From NCBI GenBank assembly GCA_030600745.1, contig JAUVLL010000010.1, positions 1 through 21,891 of the forward strand: a stretch of DNA of 21,891 nucleotides. The letters are read 5' to 3'. The notes under the pieces are model-generated. The model ran no database searches. It was not told the origin of the DNA and saw only the letters and a list, made by a program, of their open reading frames with translations. The position numbers were made by a program, and so were the translations under genes. Source of the DNA: Spirochaetaceae bacterium (GTDB taxonomy: Bacteria; Spirochaetota; Spirochaetia; B11-G9). Positions 1 through 6,995 of the stretch are shown one piece after another; positions within the stretch are counted from its first letter, which is position 1, and each line of letters begins with the position of its first letter.

Positions 1-485
1 TGTAGATATTATAGAGATATTTATAGGAAGTGTTTAATCCCAAGCTGAAAGAGGGTGAAAATTTAAAAGAAACGGATCCTTTAACAAGGGCAAGTGGATT
101 GCTTCCAATAGTTCCCTGATAAATTCCTAATCCCCAACCACCTGCTGCAGATAGTTTGAAATTCAGTTTTTAAAACAGGATCATAGTTGATACCAGCACC
201 CATGCCCAAAGAAATAATGGAAATACTTGTATCTGCTGTTGTGCTGATAAGGCCAAAGTCAACCAGGCCAGTGCCAAAAAATACAGATTCAGAAGAAAAT
301 GGTATTTCACCTGTCAGGCTGACAGAGCCTCCAAAGGAATACATCTGCTCCCCTTCTGACGATAGGGGGCCAAAAGGTATCTCTACTCCAGGGGTAACAC
401 TTAGACTAATATCTGTACCTTGAGATTGAACTGCAAGAATTGATAGAAATAAAAACAGAATAACAAAACCGGTGTTTTTTGACAT
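1..485 (-). pseudogene. Probable outer-membrane beta-barrel protein, frameshifted, partial
   Basis: The reading frame starts at ATG 483-485, preceded by a good ribosome site (AGAGG, 493-497). It opens with a signal peptide (MSKN, then a hydrophobic stretch, then AVQSQ) followed by alternating polar/hydrophobic, Gly- and Ser-rich segments typical of a small barrel or surface protein. Around 167-175 the coding strand has TTTTAAAAAC. Beyond it, this frame gives barrel-unlike sequence (QTICSRWLGIRN) and stops at 81-83. Removing one A of the run restores a convincing continuation (KLNFKLSAAGGWGLGIYQG, later SFKFSPSFSLGLNTSY) that stays open to the window edge. So the gene is one base out of frame, by mutation, a sequencing error in a homopolymer, or slippage, and its 3' end lies outside. 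In-frame ATGs at 509 and 500 are possible but have poorer ribosome sites. No specific family is recognised. Confidence 0.6.
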
Positions 486-699
486 GAGCAGACCTCTCAT
501 AATAGACATTTTAACTATCCATAAACCGGAGATCAGAATGTGAGAAGCAAAGATGCAATATCTCCCTACAGGTTATTTTTTATCACATTTAATTCAACTT
601 TACAGTACAATTTCCATTTTATTTAATCTTTTTATTTAATCTAATTAAATCGTAGTTTCTACTTCAGCAACCATGCACCATCGTCCCTCATTTTTATAA

Positions 700-765
700 A
701 GTGATACTGAATCTATTGTTCCAATGGATTGGTCAGAGGAATGGAACCAGGGTGACGATTTGTAA
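700..765 (+). pseudogene. Remnant of an antitoxin C-terminus (VapB/Phd-like)
   Basis: A 21-codon open stretch ends in MDWSEEWNQGDDL and TAA (763-765), and is closed upstream by a stop at 697-699. The acidic, Trp-containing tail resembles antitoxin C-termini. Its stop shares one base with the first codon of the PIN remnant that follows, the same overlap seen in the two intact vapBC pairs of this window. No N-terminal DNA-binding part is recognisable upstream. The call rests mainly on position and overlap. Confidence 0.35.
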
Positions 766-950
766 TCTATCTGGATACACATTTTCTTGTCTGGCTCTAC
801 CAGAAAGACAGAAGCAGATTTACCCCTGAAGCTCTGAATCTTATCGATAAAGAAGAATTATTTATCTCTCCAATGGTTGAACTTGAATTGGAGTACCTGT
901 TTGAAATTGAGAGGATAAATGCAGCGAATGAGCAGATATGCCCCGTGTGA
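765..950 (+). pseudogene. Truncated PIN-domain (VapC-type) toxin relic
   Basis: Reading from ATC 765-767 gives IYLDTHFLVWLYQKDRSRF, then ISPMVELELEYLFEIERI, and a stop at 948-950. This is the N-terminal half of a PIN-domain RNase toxin: the first catalytic Asp in LDTH, the W, and the second acidic residue in the VELEYL helix are present. The C-terminal half with the remaining acidic residues is missing. The first codon is ATC where family members have ATG, and it overlaps the stop of the antitoxin-like tail as TAATC, against TAATG in the two intact vapBC pairs here. Start loss plus truncation makes this a dead toxin gene of a different PIN subtype from its neighbour. The antisense frame over the same DNA is open but matches nothing I know. 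Confidence 0.72.
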
Positions 951-980
951 AGAGAAGGATTGGAGATGGAAAGTAGTTTA

Positions 981-1388
981 CTAAAAATAGTTGGGAGGGA
1001 TAATTGTTTTAAGTGATAAATACCGGGCCATAGGCTCAAAGTCTTTATCATCATGAAGTAATGGAATACTATTATTTATACAGAATGTCCCAATAATTAT
1101 GTCAATTGTTTTCCTTACAGTAACTCCCTTTTTTCTTAATTCTCTGTAGTTGTCAGCACTTTTAACAGCAAGATCGTATCCCCCTATCTGTTTATATACT
1201 AACAAACTCATAGCATCTTTGGCTTTTTTATATTCATTATCTTTTCTAAATCCCTGAAGAACTTCAGTTAATATTAAATCTCCTGTAAGTACCGGAATTT
1301 GCTGAAGCATTTGGTCCAGAACTTCAGTTTGCCATGTATCCTGTCCGTTAAAATAATTAATCCAAACTGAGGAATCGACTAAAATCAT
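981..1388 (-). CDS. vapC: VapC-family PIN-domain ribonuclease toxin
   Basis: A 135-residue PIN-domain protein of normal VapC length. The acidic metal-binding residues are visible: D5 in LVDSSVW, E42 in LILTEVLQGF, D96 in TIDIIIGTFC, and the LLHDDKDF motif near 110-117. VapC toxins are Mg-dependent RNases acting in the cytoplasm on tRNA or rRNA and held inactive by VapB. The start ATG overlaps the vapB stop by one base (TAATG), so the two are translationally coupled in one operon. Nothing is damaged, so the toxin is probably functional. The RNA target cannot be told from sequence. Confidence 0.93.
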   Translation of the reverse strand: MILVDSSVWINYFNGQDTWQTEVLDQMLQQIPVLTGDLILTEVLQGFRKDNEYKKAKDAMSLLVYKQIGGYDLAVKSADNYRELRKKGVTVRKTIDIIIGTFCINNSIPLLHDDKDFEPMARYLSLKTIIPPNYF

Positions 1389-1579
1389 TAATCATCCCTC
1401 ATAGTGGCCAAATCACCCTCCCAGTTTAATTTCCCCTTGAGTACACGAATTGATTCCTGTTTTTTGATCTGTACAAGTAATTTTAAAGCTGTATCTACAA
1501 CACCTTTTTTAGTCTTAATGTTACTTAATTTTATTGCTTCTGACATTAACTTGTCATCAACGACTATGTTCGTTCTCAT
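1388..1579 (-). CDS. vapB: VapB-family antitoxin
   Basis: A 63-residue antitoxin with the MRTNIVVDDKLMSEAIKLS start, which is the ribbon-helix-helix-like DNA-binding end of the VapB family, the typical TKKGVVDTALKLLV segment, and the toxin-wrapping tail LKGKLNWEGDLATMRDD. A strong ribosome site (GGAGGT, 1585-1590) lies 5 nt before ATG 1577-1579. It is the first gene of the vapBC operon and should neutralise the toxin and repress the operon through the inverted repeat just upstream. Length and motifs are complete. Confidence 0.93.
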   Translation of the reverse strand: MRTNIVVDDKLMSEAIKLSNIKTKKGVVDTALKLLVQIKKQESIRVLKGKLNWEGDLATMRDD

Positions 1580-1599
1580 TGTAGACCTCCACAGTATTT

Positions 1600-1638
1600 A
1601 ATGTGTACTATTTTAAATAATATACACATTGATGTCAA
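1600..1638 (-). promoter_or_regulatory. vapBC promoter with overlapping operator
   Basis: On the minus strand TTGACA (1633-1638), a 17-nt spacer and TAAAAT (1610-1615) form a good sigma-70-type promoter. An exact 8-bp inverted repeat, AATGTGTA (1600-1607) and TACACATT (1623-1630), spans the -10 and spacer, as expected for autorepression by VapB/VapBC. Confidence 0.8.
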
Positions 1639-1689
1639 TTGCCTTATCAGCCTGCATCCTCATCGTATATTAACAATGTCTATCTAACT

Positions 1690-2571
1690 CTAATTCCCAT
1701 CCCAACCAGCAATTCGGGCCCAAAGCCACCAGATGGCATAGGCTTTCCGGTTAGCATTTAATGGTTGACTGTGAGCAGAGCCGCAACTGTACCAATCTGT
1801 ATTTTCTACATGACTGTTTTGCCAGTTTATCGCCCAATTCGCATCTCTTACACCGTTGTCATCAGAATCATAGTCACAGTTATCATTTGGAATCTTATCT
1901 CCATAATACGTACTATCTGGATCATAACTTTCTATATCTTCAAAATCAAATAGAACTTTATTATTTGCAGAACAAAAATTTCTAATCTGCTCGTTCCTAA
2001 GATATAGGTTTCCTGTCAACCCTGTACCATCCAGATGACCGGTCATGTATACAAAGATGATATTCGGATATTCTGCCTCAAGCTGAGCCATTGGTGTTAG
2101 ATAGGTATCCAGCATACTCTGTTCAGTACGACCCGAGACCTGCCCGCACCAGGACCATATAATAACATTTACATCCGAATTTGCAGCATCCTCCAGGTAG
2201 GCCCTTGTATTGTTTACCCATTGGGGATAATACCCAACATCACCGACCATCGCATAATCATGGAGATCCAATGCACCTCCCGATCCTTCATTATTCCAGG
2301 AAAACAGATCATATTCATATCCCTGACCATTCATAAATGAAACCAAACCTGTCATCCCATTGGTTATTTGACTGCCATGGGATGTATGCCCATAGGCTAT
2401 ATGCAGAGTATCTTTTGCAGTATCAATTGCCGATACAGGTATTGATCTTAAAACTGATTCTGTTGCTGCAAGGTGATTCGCAACATAATTGTGTCCCATA
2501 AAATTTTCTGCATTTATTGGACAATCATCCGGACTGAATTCCGATATTTTGCGCTTTTTTCCGGAAAGCAT
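1690..2571 (-). CDS. SGNH-hydrolase-like protein of unknown function, no signal peptide
   Basis: A 293-residue protein resembling, from memory, a family of secreted SGNH/GDSL-like or fibronectin-associated proteins in bacteria and metagenomes. Visible blocks are HIAYGHTSHGSQITNGM (about 58-74), LFSWNNEGSGGALDLHDYAM, YPQWVNNTRAYLEDA, IIWSWCGQVSGRTEQ, VYMTGHLDGTG, VLFDFEDIESYDPD, and the C-terminal SAHSQPLNANRKAYAIWWLW. Invariant-looking His, Ser and Asp residues in these blocks could form an active site, but no substrate can be named. Relatives are usually exported; here the protein begins MLSGKKRKISEF with no hydrophobic leader, no ribosome site precedes ATG 2571, and a stop lies just upstream in frame. 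The N-terminus may have been lost when the region next to the divergent ATPase gene was rearranged. Confidence 0.6.
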   Translation of the reverse strand: MLSGKKRKISEFSPDDCPINAENFMGHNYVANHLAATESVLRSIPVSAIDTAKDTLHIAYGHTSHGSQITNGMTGLVSFMNGQGYEYDLFSWNNEGSGGALDLHDYAMVGDVGYYPQWVNNTRAYLEDAANSDVNVIIWSWCGQVSGRTEQSMLDTYLTPMAQLEAEYPNIIFVYMTGHLDGTGLTGNLYLRNEQIRNFCSANNKVLFDFEDIESYDPDSTYYGDKIPNDNCDYDSDDNGVRDANWAINWQNSHVENTDWYSCGSAHSQPLNANRKAYAIWWLWARIAGWDGN

Positions 2572-2580
2572 TCCGAGTTA

Positions 2581-2609
2581 TTGACTTTTTGTACTATATG
2601 AGATAATAT
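2581..2609 (+). promoter_or_regulatory. Promoter of the AAA ATPase gene, predicted leaderless
   Basis: TTGACT (2581-2586), a 17-nt spacer and TAATAT (2604-2609). The ATG at 2616 lies 6 nt after the -10 box and has no ribosome site, so transcription should begin at or next to the start codon. Confidence 0.7.
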
Positions 2610-2615
2610 TTCATT

Positions 2616-3911
2616 ATGCTTCCCTATGGCGACATCGTAACAATTATTCAGGAAAGTTCGGTTTACAAGACAGAGAATATAGTAACCAGAAAACTGGAAA
2701 TAATTCTTTCAGAAAATCTTCTGGGAAAAAAGCCGATAAAAGTAATTACCGGAATACGCCGGTCAGGTAAATCCTTTATTCTAAAAAGGCTGTATCAGAA
2801 ACTTACTACAGATATTCCTAAAAAAAACCTTTTATTCATTAATTTTGAAAATGACAGACTTAGCGGCCATTTAACTTTGTCATCTCTTAGAGATATCTAT
2901 GATACTTTTAGGTTGAAATCTGATCCGGAGTATCGTATTTATCTTTTTTTTGATGAAATACAAAACATCCCAGGATGGGAAAAGTTTGTCAGAACTGTCT
3001 ATGATTCAGAGGATGATGATATTTATATTACCGGATCAAACAGTCAGCTTTTATCCAGTGAGTTCAGCACAGTTATTGGAGGACGGGTATTGGAATACCA
3101 GCTCCAACCATTTACTTTTAATGAATTTCTGGATTTTCATGGTTACAGGCAGCTGGATCTATTTTCCATCAATGAGGAAAAAACACAAATCAGCCGCCTG
3201 TTTGAAACCTATCTGGAGTCGGGGGGATTCTGTGAAACCTTTACACTTTCTAATAAACATAAAGAAATTTACCGTCAGTCCCTTATTGAGAAAATTGTAT
3301 TAAAAGATATTATAAACAGATATAGAATTCAGAAACCTGATGTTTTGCAGAACATGTTTCTTTATATGGCAAAAAATCCCGGTTCCATTGTCAGTGCCGC
3401 TAAATTAAGTAATGTTATGGGAATTGATGATAAAACTGTCAGTCTATTTCTTTCATATCTTAATAATGTATTTTTGATAGGAAGGGTTGATAAGTATCAG
3501 TGGAAGACCAAAAATATTTTTCACAGCCAAAAAAAGTACTATCTGTCTGACAATCTATTTACACACCTATGTCTGGAATCACGAAAACTTGAAAATTTTA
3601 TGTATACACATCTAATCGAAAAATATGGTGCTTCCACAGTTTTTTTCTTAAGAAATGAGAAAGGACAGGAGATAGATTTTGTAATTACTTACGGTCGACA
3701 GTACTACTGCTATCAGGTATGTACAGATCTGAATGATGAAAATCAAAAAAGAGAGTTTCGTAGTCTTCGTAATTTAATGAAATATCGTACAGACAAAGAG
3801 ATTAAAGGAGATAAATACTATCTGTTATATCAAAAAGATTCCAGATCAATTAAAGATATACCATCAGGAATAGAAGCAAGGCAAATTATGGAGTTTGTTT
3901 TAACTGAATAA
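2616..3911 (+). CDS. AAA-type ATPase with DUF4143-like C-terminal region
   Basis: A 431-residue protein of a widespread prokaryotic AAA/DUF4143 ATPase family whose role is poorly known; members often accompany TA and mobile genes. Visible are Walker A GIRRSGKS (46-53), Walker B YLFFDEIQN (109-117) with WEKF following, the sensor-like ITGSNSQLLSSE (138-149), GGR (155-157), PFTFNEFLDF (165-174) and the GGF at 203-205. The second half (about 215-431) carries the DUF4143-like region, with a C-terminal EIDFVITYGRQYYCYQV block like nuclease-fold tails. All ATPase motifs are intact. It is a single-gene unit, convergent with the GntR gene 16 nt downstream. ATG 2616 fits the promoter (leaderless start); the N-terminus is about 20 residues longer than many relatives, so a later start cannot be excluded. 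Confidence 0.88.
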   Translation: MLPYGDIVTIIQESSVYKTENIVTRKLEIILSENLLGKKPIKVITGIRRSGKSFILKRLYQKLTTDIPKKNLLFINFENDRLSGHLTLSSLRDIYDTFRLKSDPEYRIYLFFDEIQNIPGWEKFVRTVYDSEDDDIYITGSNSQLLSSEFSTVIGGRVLEYQLQPFTFNEFLDFHGYRQLDLFSINEEKTQISRLFETYLESGGFCETFTLSNKHKEIYRQSLIEKIVLKDIINRYRIQKPDVLQNMFLYMAKNPGSIVSAAKLSNVMGIDDKTVSLFLSYLNNVFLIGRVDKYQWKTKNIFHSQKKYYLSDNLFTHLCLESRKLENFMYTHLIEKYGASTVFFLRNEKGQEIDFVITYGRQYYCYQVCTDLNDENQKREFRSLRNLMKYRTDKEIKGDKYYLLYQKDSRSIKDIPSGIEARQIMEFVLTE

Positions 3912-3927
3912 TTGATTTTCAATATAA

Positions 3928-4710
3928 TCAGTCTGCGATTCCTATTTCTTCAAAAAAAATATCAGCTGGAATAGATATCATTTGACCCAGTGGAACAGCA
4001 CGCATTATTTCTTCAATTTTAGGTCCAACTATAAATATTTTAGAAACCAGCTCTTTGGCATACACACTGTCTCCGGATTTTACTGCATCAATCATCATTC
4101 TAACTGATTTCTCTTCTATAACTCCTAATTCCTTTTCACGACCCTCATCATCGGAAATATGACGAAGTTCTCTTAAAAGTTGTTGAATCTGACCCATTAA
4201 ACTTAAAACCCGGTTATTTGTGGCCTGAAAGATCATTTCCATAAAATTGAGGAACAGTTCCTTTTGAAGAGCTGCATCATCATCTCCAGTCCAGATAAAA
4301 TCTATATATGCCTGTCCCCTCTTTTCAATCTCAATTTTCTGATTTTCTGTACAGTGTACTGCTGCCTGTGCAAAGATTTCCGGCAGGATAAACTGCTCAT
4401 ACTCCTGCATCTCCCAGGTGCTTGCTCCTTCACGACGTAGAATAGTTGAAATTGCTTCTATAAAATAATTGTTCATTTCAACAGTAACATACATCCCCTT
4501 TCCATGACGAATCTCAATCAATCCCCATGCCATTAAAATTCGTGCAGCATCTCTGACAACTGATCTGCTGACATTAAACTGCTGAGCTAATTCAGGCTCG
4601 GTTGGTAAAGTTTCCCCCGGTTTAATTTCTCCCCTGATAATGGCTTCCTTTACTGTTACGGCGACTTTCTCTGCCAGAGTTTCTTTTTTATCAATTGCAT
4701 TAAAGTTCAT
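3928..4710 (-). CDS. GntR-family (FadR-like) transcriptional regulator
   Basis: A 260-residue regulator. The N-terminal winged helix (about 12-76) is a clear GntR domain: EAIIRGEIKPGETLPTEPEL, FNVSRSVVRDAARIL, GLIEIRHGKGMYV. The C-terminal part (about 85-240) is helical as in FadR/FCD sensors, but I do not see the usual Asp/His metal-binding set, so the ligand is unknown. It starts inside the end of the MFS gene (11-bp overlap; ribosome site AGGAG upstream), so the transporter and its regulator form one operon. It probably binds the TGTCAT-ATG-ATGACA palindrome upstream of the transporter and controls export or uptake of its own effector; that pairing is inferred from context. Confidence 0.88.
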   Translation of the reverse strand: MNFNAIDKKETLAEKVAVTVKEAIIRGEIKPGETLPTEPELAQQFNVSRSVVRDAARILMAWGLIEIRHGKGMYVTVEMNNYFIEAISTILRREGASTWEMQEYEQFILPEIFAQAAVHCTENQKIEIEKRGQAYIDFIWTGDDDAALQKELFLNFMEMIFQATNNRVLSLMGQIQQLLRELRHISDDEGREKELGVIEEKSVRMMIDAVKSGDSVYAKELVSKIFIVGPKIEEIMRAVPLGQMISIPADIFFEEIGIAD

Positions 4711-5995
4711 TTGTTACTCCTGTTACCATTTTTTTCTTTTTAGATGCCAACAAATATGAAATACTTGAAATCATTAATAATCCTGCGCCTACCTTCCATG
4801 TAAAACCTATGCCGATTATTTCGGACAGAATGCCTCCTGCTAAAGCTCCTGTCATTCCACCTGCCTGCATAATAAAGGAAATAACAGAGAGTAGGGTTGC
4901 ACGACTCTCTGAAGGAATTTCCTGATTTAGAATTGACAGCTCTACTGGGTTACTGGTTCCATTAAAAAGAAATAATCCGATATAAACAACAGAAAACCAA
5001 CCTAATTCCAGAATACCGGAGAGAACAAAAAACATTCCACCTAATACAAATCGCTGTGAAAACAGAAATATAAAAGGTTTATTTCCCATTAACCTGCAGA
5101 GCGGCCAGGATATAAGACTCCCTAAAGCTCCTGCCAGAAAATATCCATTGGTTAAAAGGCCATAGATAAAAGTACTTTCCATTCCGCCTGTTATCTGAAA
5201 AACCCTTGGCTGCCAGAATGTCTCAAGGCCTGAAAAAGAAAATCCCCAGACCAGAGAAGTCAACATAATTACTAAAAAAACAGGACTTCCTTTTATTGTA
5301 CTGAATGCAAGGGAAACAACCCCCTCTGATCTATTTCTGCCATGCATTGTTGTAGATTGTTCTTTGGATTGGGCAGATAATTGAATCACTTTATCTGTTG
5401 AATCAGGAACGAACAGATTAAAAAATACAGCCAGAACAAGATATAGTAATACCGCTGTACAGAAATTAAGAGCGTAAAAATCTGATAGTGGGATAATCAG
5501 AATTCTCTCTATACGCATATCAGGGAGTATTCCACCCAGAAGTGCTCCAAGAGCCAAACCAACAGGAATAGCAAACTGAGTATAGGAAATCAACTTCTCT
5601 ACGCTTCTGTTGTCTCCTTCTGTAGAGACATTATTAATAAAAACTGCTTCCATGGAACCTGAAGAAAATGCCCTGCCTGAGCCCCACAAAACAAAGGATA
5701 TAGCAATCCAGACAGCATCTGTTGTAAGCATAAGCATTAGCATAGCTAAAGAATTTAGATAAAGTGATAGCATGTAAACTTTTTTATGGCCAAGGAAATC
5801 AGCTAGAATCCCTGATGGAATTTCGAGAATAATTACAGTGACCGAATATAAGGCCATATTAAATCCAATTTGTATGAGGGAAAGCCCTCTCTCCAGCTGG
5901 AACAGAACTAAAACAGGAATTAACAGTCCAAGAATAAATTTATGCCATCCCTGGAAAATACAAGCCTGCAAAATAGATTTGTCAATTTTTTCCAT
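4700..5995 (-). CDS. MFS transporter, multidrug-exporter-like
   Basis: A 431-residue membrane protein with about 12 hydrophobic segments in two halves, joined by a polar loop near 215-240 (DKVIQLSAQSKEQSTTMHGR). The MFS motif A variant SGILADFLGHKKVY lies between the second and third segments (about 60-73), and the IPSESRATLLSV stretch in the second half resembles drug/proton antiporters. It should move a small molecule across the inner membrane with the proton gradient; the substrate is unknown. It is the first gene of an operon with the GntR regulator. ATG 5993-5995 has a GAGGGG ribosome site 6 nt upstream and a promoter/operator before it, supporting this start. Confidence 0.87.
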   Translation of the reverse strand: MEKIDKSILQACIFQGWHKFILGLLIPVLVLFQLERGLSLIQIGFNMALYSVTVIILEIPSGILADFLGHKKVYMLSLYLNSLAMLMLMLTTDAVWIAISFVLWGSGRAFSSGSMEAVFINNVSTEGDNRSVEKLISYTQFAIPVGLALGALLGGILPDMRIERILIIPLSDFYALNFCTAVLLYLVLAVFFNLFVPDSTDKVIQLSAQSKEQSTTMHGRNRSEGVVSLAFSTIKGSPVFLVIMLTSLVWGFSFSGLETFWQPRVFQITGGMESTFIYGLLTNGYFLAGALGSLISWPLCRLMGNKPFIFLFSQRFVLGGMFFVLSGILELGWFSVVYIGLFLFNGTSNPVELSILNQEIPSESRATLLSVISFIMQAGGMTGALAGGILSEIIGIGFTWKVGAGLLMISSISYLLASKKKKMVTGVTNEL

Positions 5996-6010
5996 GTCAT
6001 CCCCTCATAT

Positions 6011-6059
6011 TGTCATATGATGACACAATTAATATAGTATATCACAGAAATATTGTCAA
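6011..6059 (-). promoter_or_regulatory. Promoter and GntR-type operator of the MFS-gntR operon
   Basis: On the minus strand TTGACA (6054-6059), a 17-nt spacer and TATATT (6031-6036). Just downstream of the -10 lies the inverted repeat TGTCAT-ATG-ATGACA (6011-6025), at the transcription start and of the size and style bound by FadR-type GntR proteins. Bound repressor would block initiation. Confidence 0.75.
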
Positions 6060-6087
6060 ATTAATAGTGATAGTTGGCTGAAGGGAG

Positions 6088-6480
6088 TTAAAACCAATCC
6101 TCAATCTGCAAGTTTGAAACTCTTTCAAATTCTTTTGTATTGTGAGTAACCAGTATTCCATTATTTGCTAAAGCGGTGCCGGCTATCAGTGTGTCAAAAG
6201 GACCAATTGGCATGCCATTTTTTTCAAGCTGAACACAGAGATCGGCAGAATAGTTAGCTGCTTTTACACTAAATGGCAGTATGGTTACAACAGATATTAA
6301 ATCTTCGAGTTGTTTTATTCTTTTAGCAGGAGATTGAGATTTTCCAATACCTACCTCAATTTCATAGAGAACTATTGTTGGTATGCAAATTTCTTTCGGC
6401 GCAATACTAAGGAGTTTATCACCAACATGACCCAGACCCTTAAAAAAATAGATCAGTATATTTGTATCCAGAACATACAT
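6088..6480 (-). CDS. vapC: VapC-family PIN-domain toxin (second copy)
   Basis: A 130-residue PIN-domain RNase of the VapC/FitB type. Catalytic residues: D5 in MYVLDTNILIYF, E40 in IVLYEIEVGIG, D96 in GPFDTLIAGTAL, and the LVTHNTKEFERV motif with E117. The IGPFDTLIAGTAL and THN.KEF blocks are those of the VapC group known to cleave initiator tRNA, so the same target is plausible but not shown. The start overlaps the antitoxin stop by one base (TAATG), giving coupled translation. All motifs are intact. It is clearly a different lineage from the VapC at 981-1388. Confidence 0.93.
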   Translation of the reverse strand: MYVLDTNILIYFFKGLGHVGDKLLSIAPKEICIPTIVLYEIEVGIGKSQSPAKRIKQLEDLISVVTILPFSVKAANYSADLCVQLEKNGMPIGPFDTLIAGTALANNGILVTHNTKEFERVSNLQIEDWF

Positions 6481-6710
6481 TAAAGTTCTTCCCTTTTGCT
6501 ATCACCAGCATACCCTTCTCTTATTTCCGCTACTGTAGGAAAATCTTCCCATGCACCGGAAAGAGCTGCTACAGAAGCCGGCCATTCATTAGATACTTTG
6601 GCTTCAATAACACCGGCAATCCACTTGCTTAGAGAGAGTTTTGCTGATTTCGCTGCAGATTTCATTTTAATCTCTATTTGATCTTCCAGATAAATTGTTA
6701 CCTGTCCCAT
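6480..6710 (-). CDS. vapB: Ribbon-helix-helix antitoxin of the second vapBC pair
   Basis: A 76-residue protein starting MGQVTIYLEDQIEIKMKSAA, a ribbon-helix-helix DNA-binding strand and helix, followed by LSLSKWIAGVIEAK and an acidic toxin-binding tail (WEDFPTVAEIREGYAGD). The frame is open about 180 nt further upstream, but the ATG at 6708-6710 is preceded by GAGGT (6716-6720) at proper spacing and by the promoter, so the short form is right. It should inhibit the VapC encoded next and autorepress the operon. Confidence 0.87.
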   Translation of the reverse strand: MGQVTIYLEDQIEIKMKSAAKSAKLSLSKWIAGVIEAKVSNEWPASVAALSGAWEDFPTVAEIREGYAGDSKREEL

Positions 6711-6725
6711 CCGATACCTCCATTC

Positions 6726-6767
6726 ACTTATATGTGTAAGTATATGTATATTACATAGCATTGTCAA
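6726..6767 (-). promoter_or_regulatory. Promoter and candidate operator of the second vapBC
   Basis: On the minus strand TTGACA (6762-6767), a 17-nt spacer and TATACT (6739-6744), close to the sigma-70 consensus. An inverted repeat, ACTTA (6726-6730) and TAAGT (6737-6741), overlaps the -10/start region and is a candidate antitoxin site. Confidence 0.72.
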
Positions 6768-6847
6768 ATATGGTTTGCATGTATCAACCATTTCCGGTTT
6801 TTTTTTAAAAATCTCACAAAATGAAGAACTGTGTACATACCTAGCCT

Positions 6848-6883
6848 GGTCGTGCGCTTCGCTTACTGCTCGGCAATGCGACC
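6848..6883 (+). other. GC-rich hairpin in the intergenic region
   Basis: GGTCGTG (6848-6854) can pair with TGCGACC (6877-6883), with two G-T pairs, around a 22-nt loop. It stands out as GC-rich in an AT-rich gap of about 285 nt. There is no T-run on either side, so it is not a terminator. Function unknown; possibly a repeat fragment. Confidence 0.3.
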
Positions 6884-6929
6884 TCTGCATACTACGTCTC
6901 TATCAATGTCAACTGTTTGTTTAATTCCC

Positions 6930-6958
6930 TTGACTCACAAAGACTCTATATGTACTCT
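6930..6958 (+). promoter_or_regulatory. Candidate hflKC promoter
   Basis: TTGACT (6930-6935), 17 nt, then TACTCT (6953-6958), a weak -10. It is the best candidate upstream of hflK, which has a very strong ribosome site AAGGAGG at 6985-6991. Confidence 0.4.
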
Positions 6959-6995
6959 ATTATGGAGATACTATTTATTTTTTTAAGGAGGATGT

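Noticed and set aside
165..177. Programmed -1 frameshift at the T-TTA-AAA heptamer in the barrel gene
   Set aside because: The heptamer is in the right phase for -1 slippage, but a -1 shift leads at once to TGA. A +1 shift is needed to restore the frame, so canonical programmed -1 shifting does not explain it.
645..850. Minus-strand open frame ending in a GRWCMVAEVETTI-like sequence
   Set aside because: It reads smoothly, but its upstream half is antisense to the clear PIN-domain relic, it has no ribosome site, and I recognise no family. It could be the end of another lost gene, but I cannot support it.
797..1054. 85-codon minus-strand ORF
   Set aside because: It lies antisense to the PIN relic and runs into the end of vapC in another frame; the composition is not protein-like.
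6712..6890. Longer form of the second VapB starting at 6890
   Set aside because: The extension crosses the promoter and the GC-rich hairpin and is unlike a ribbon-helix-helix N-terminus; the ATG at 6710 has a proper ribosome site.
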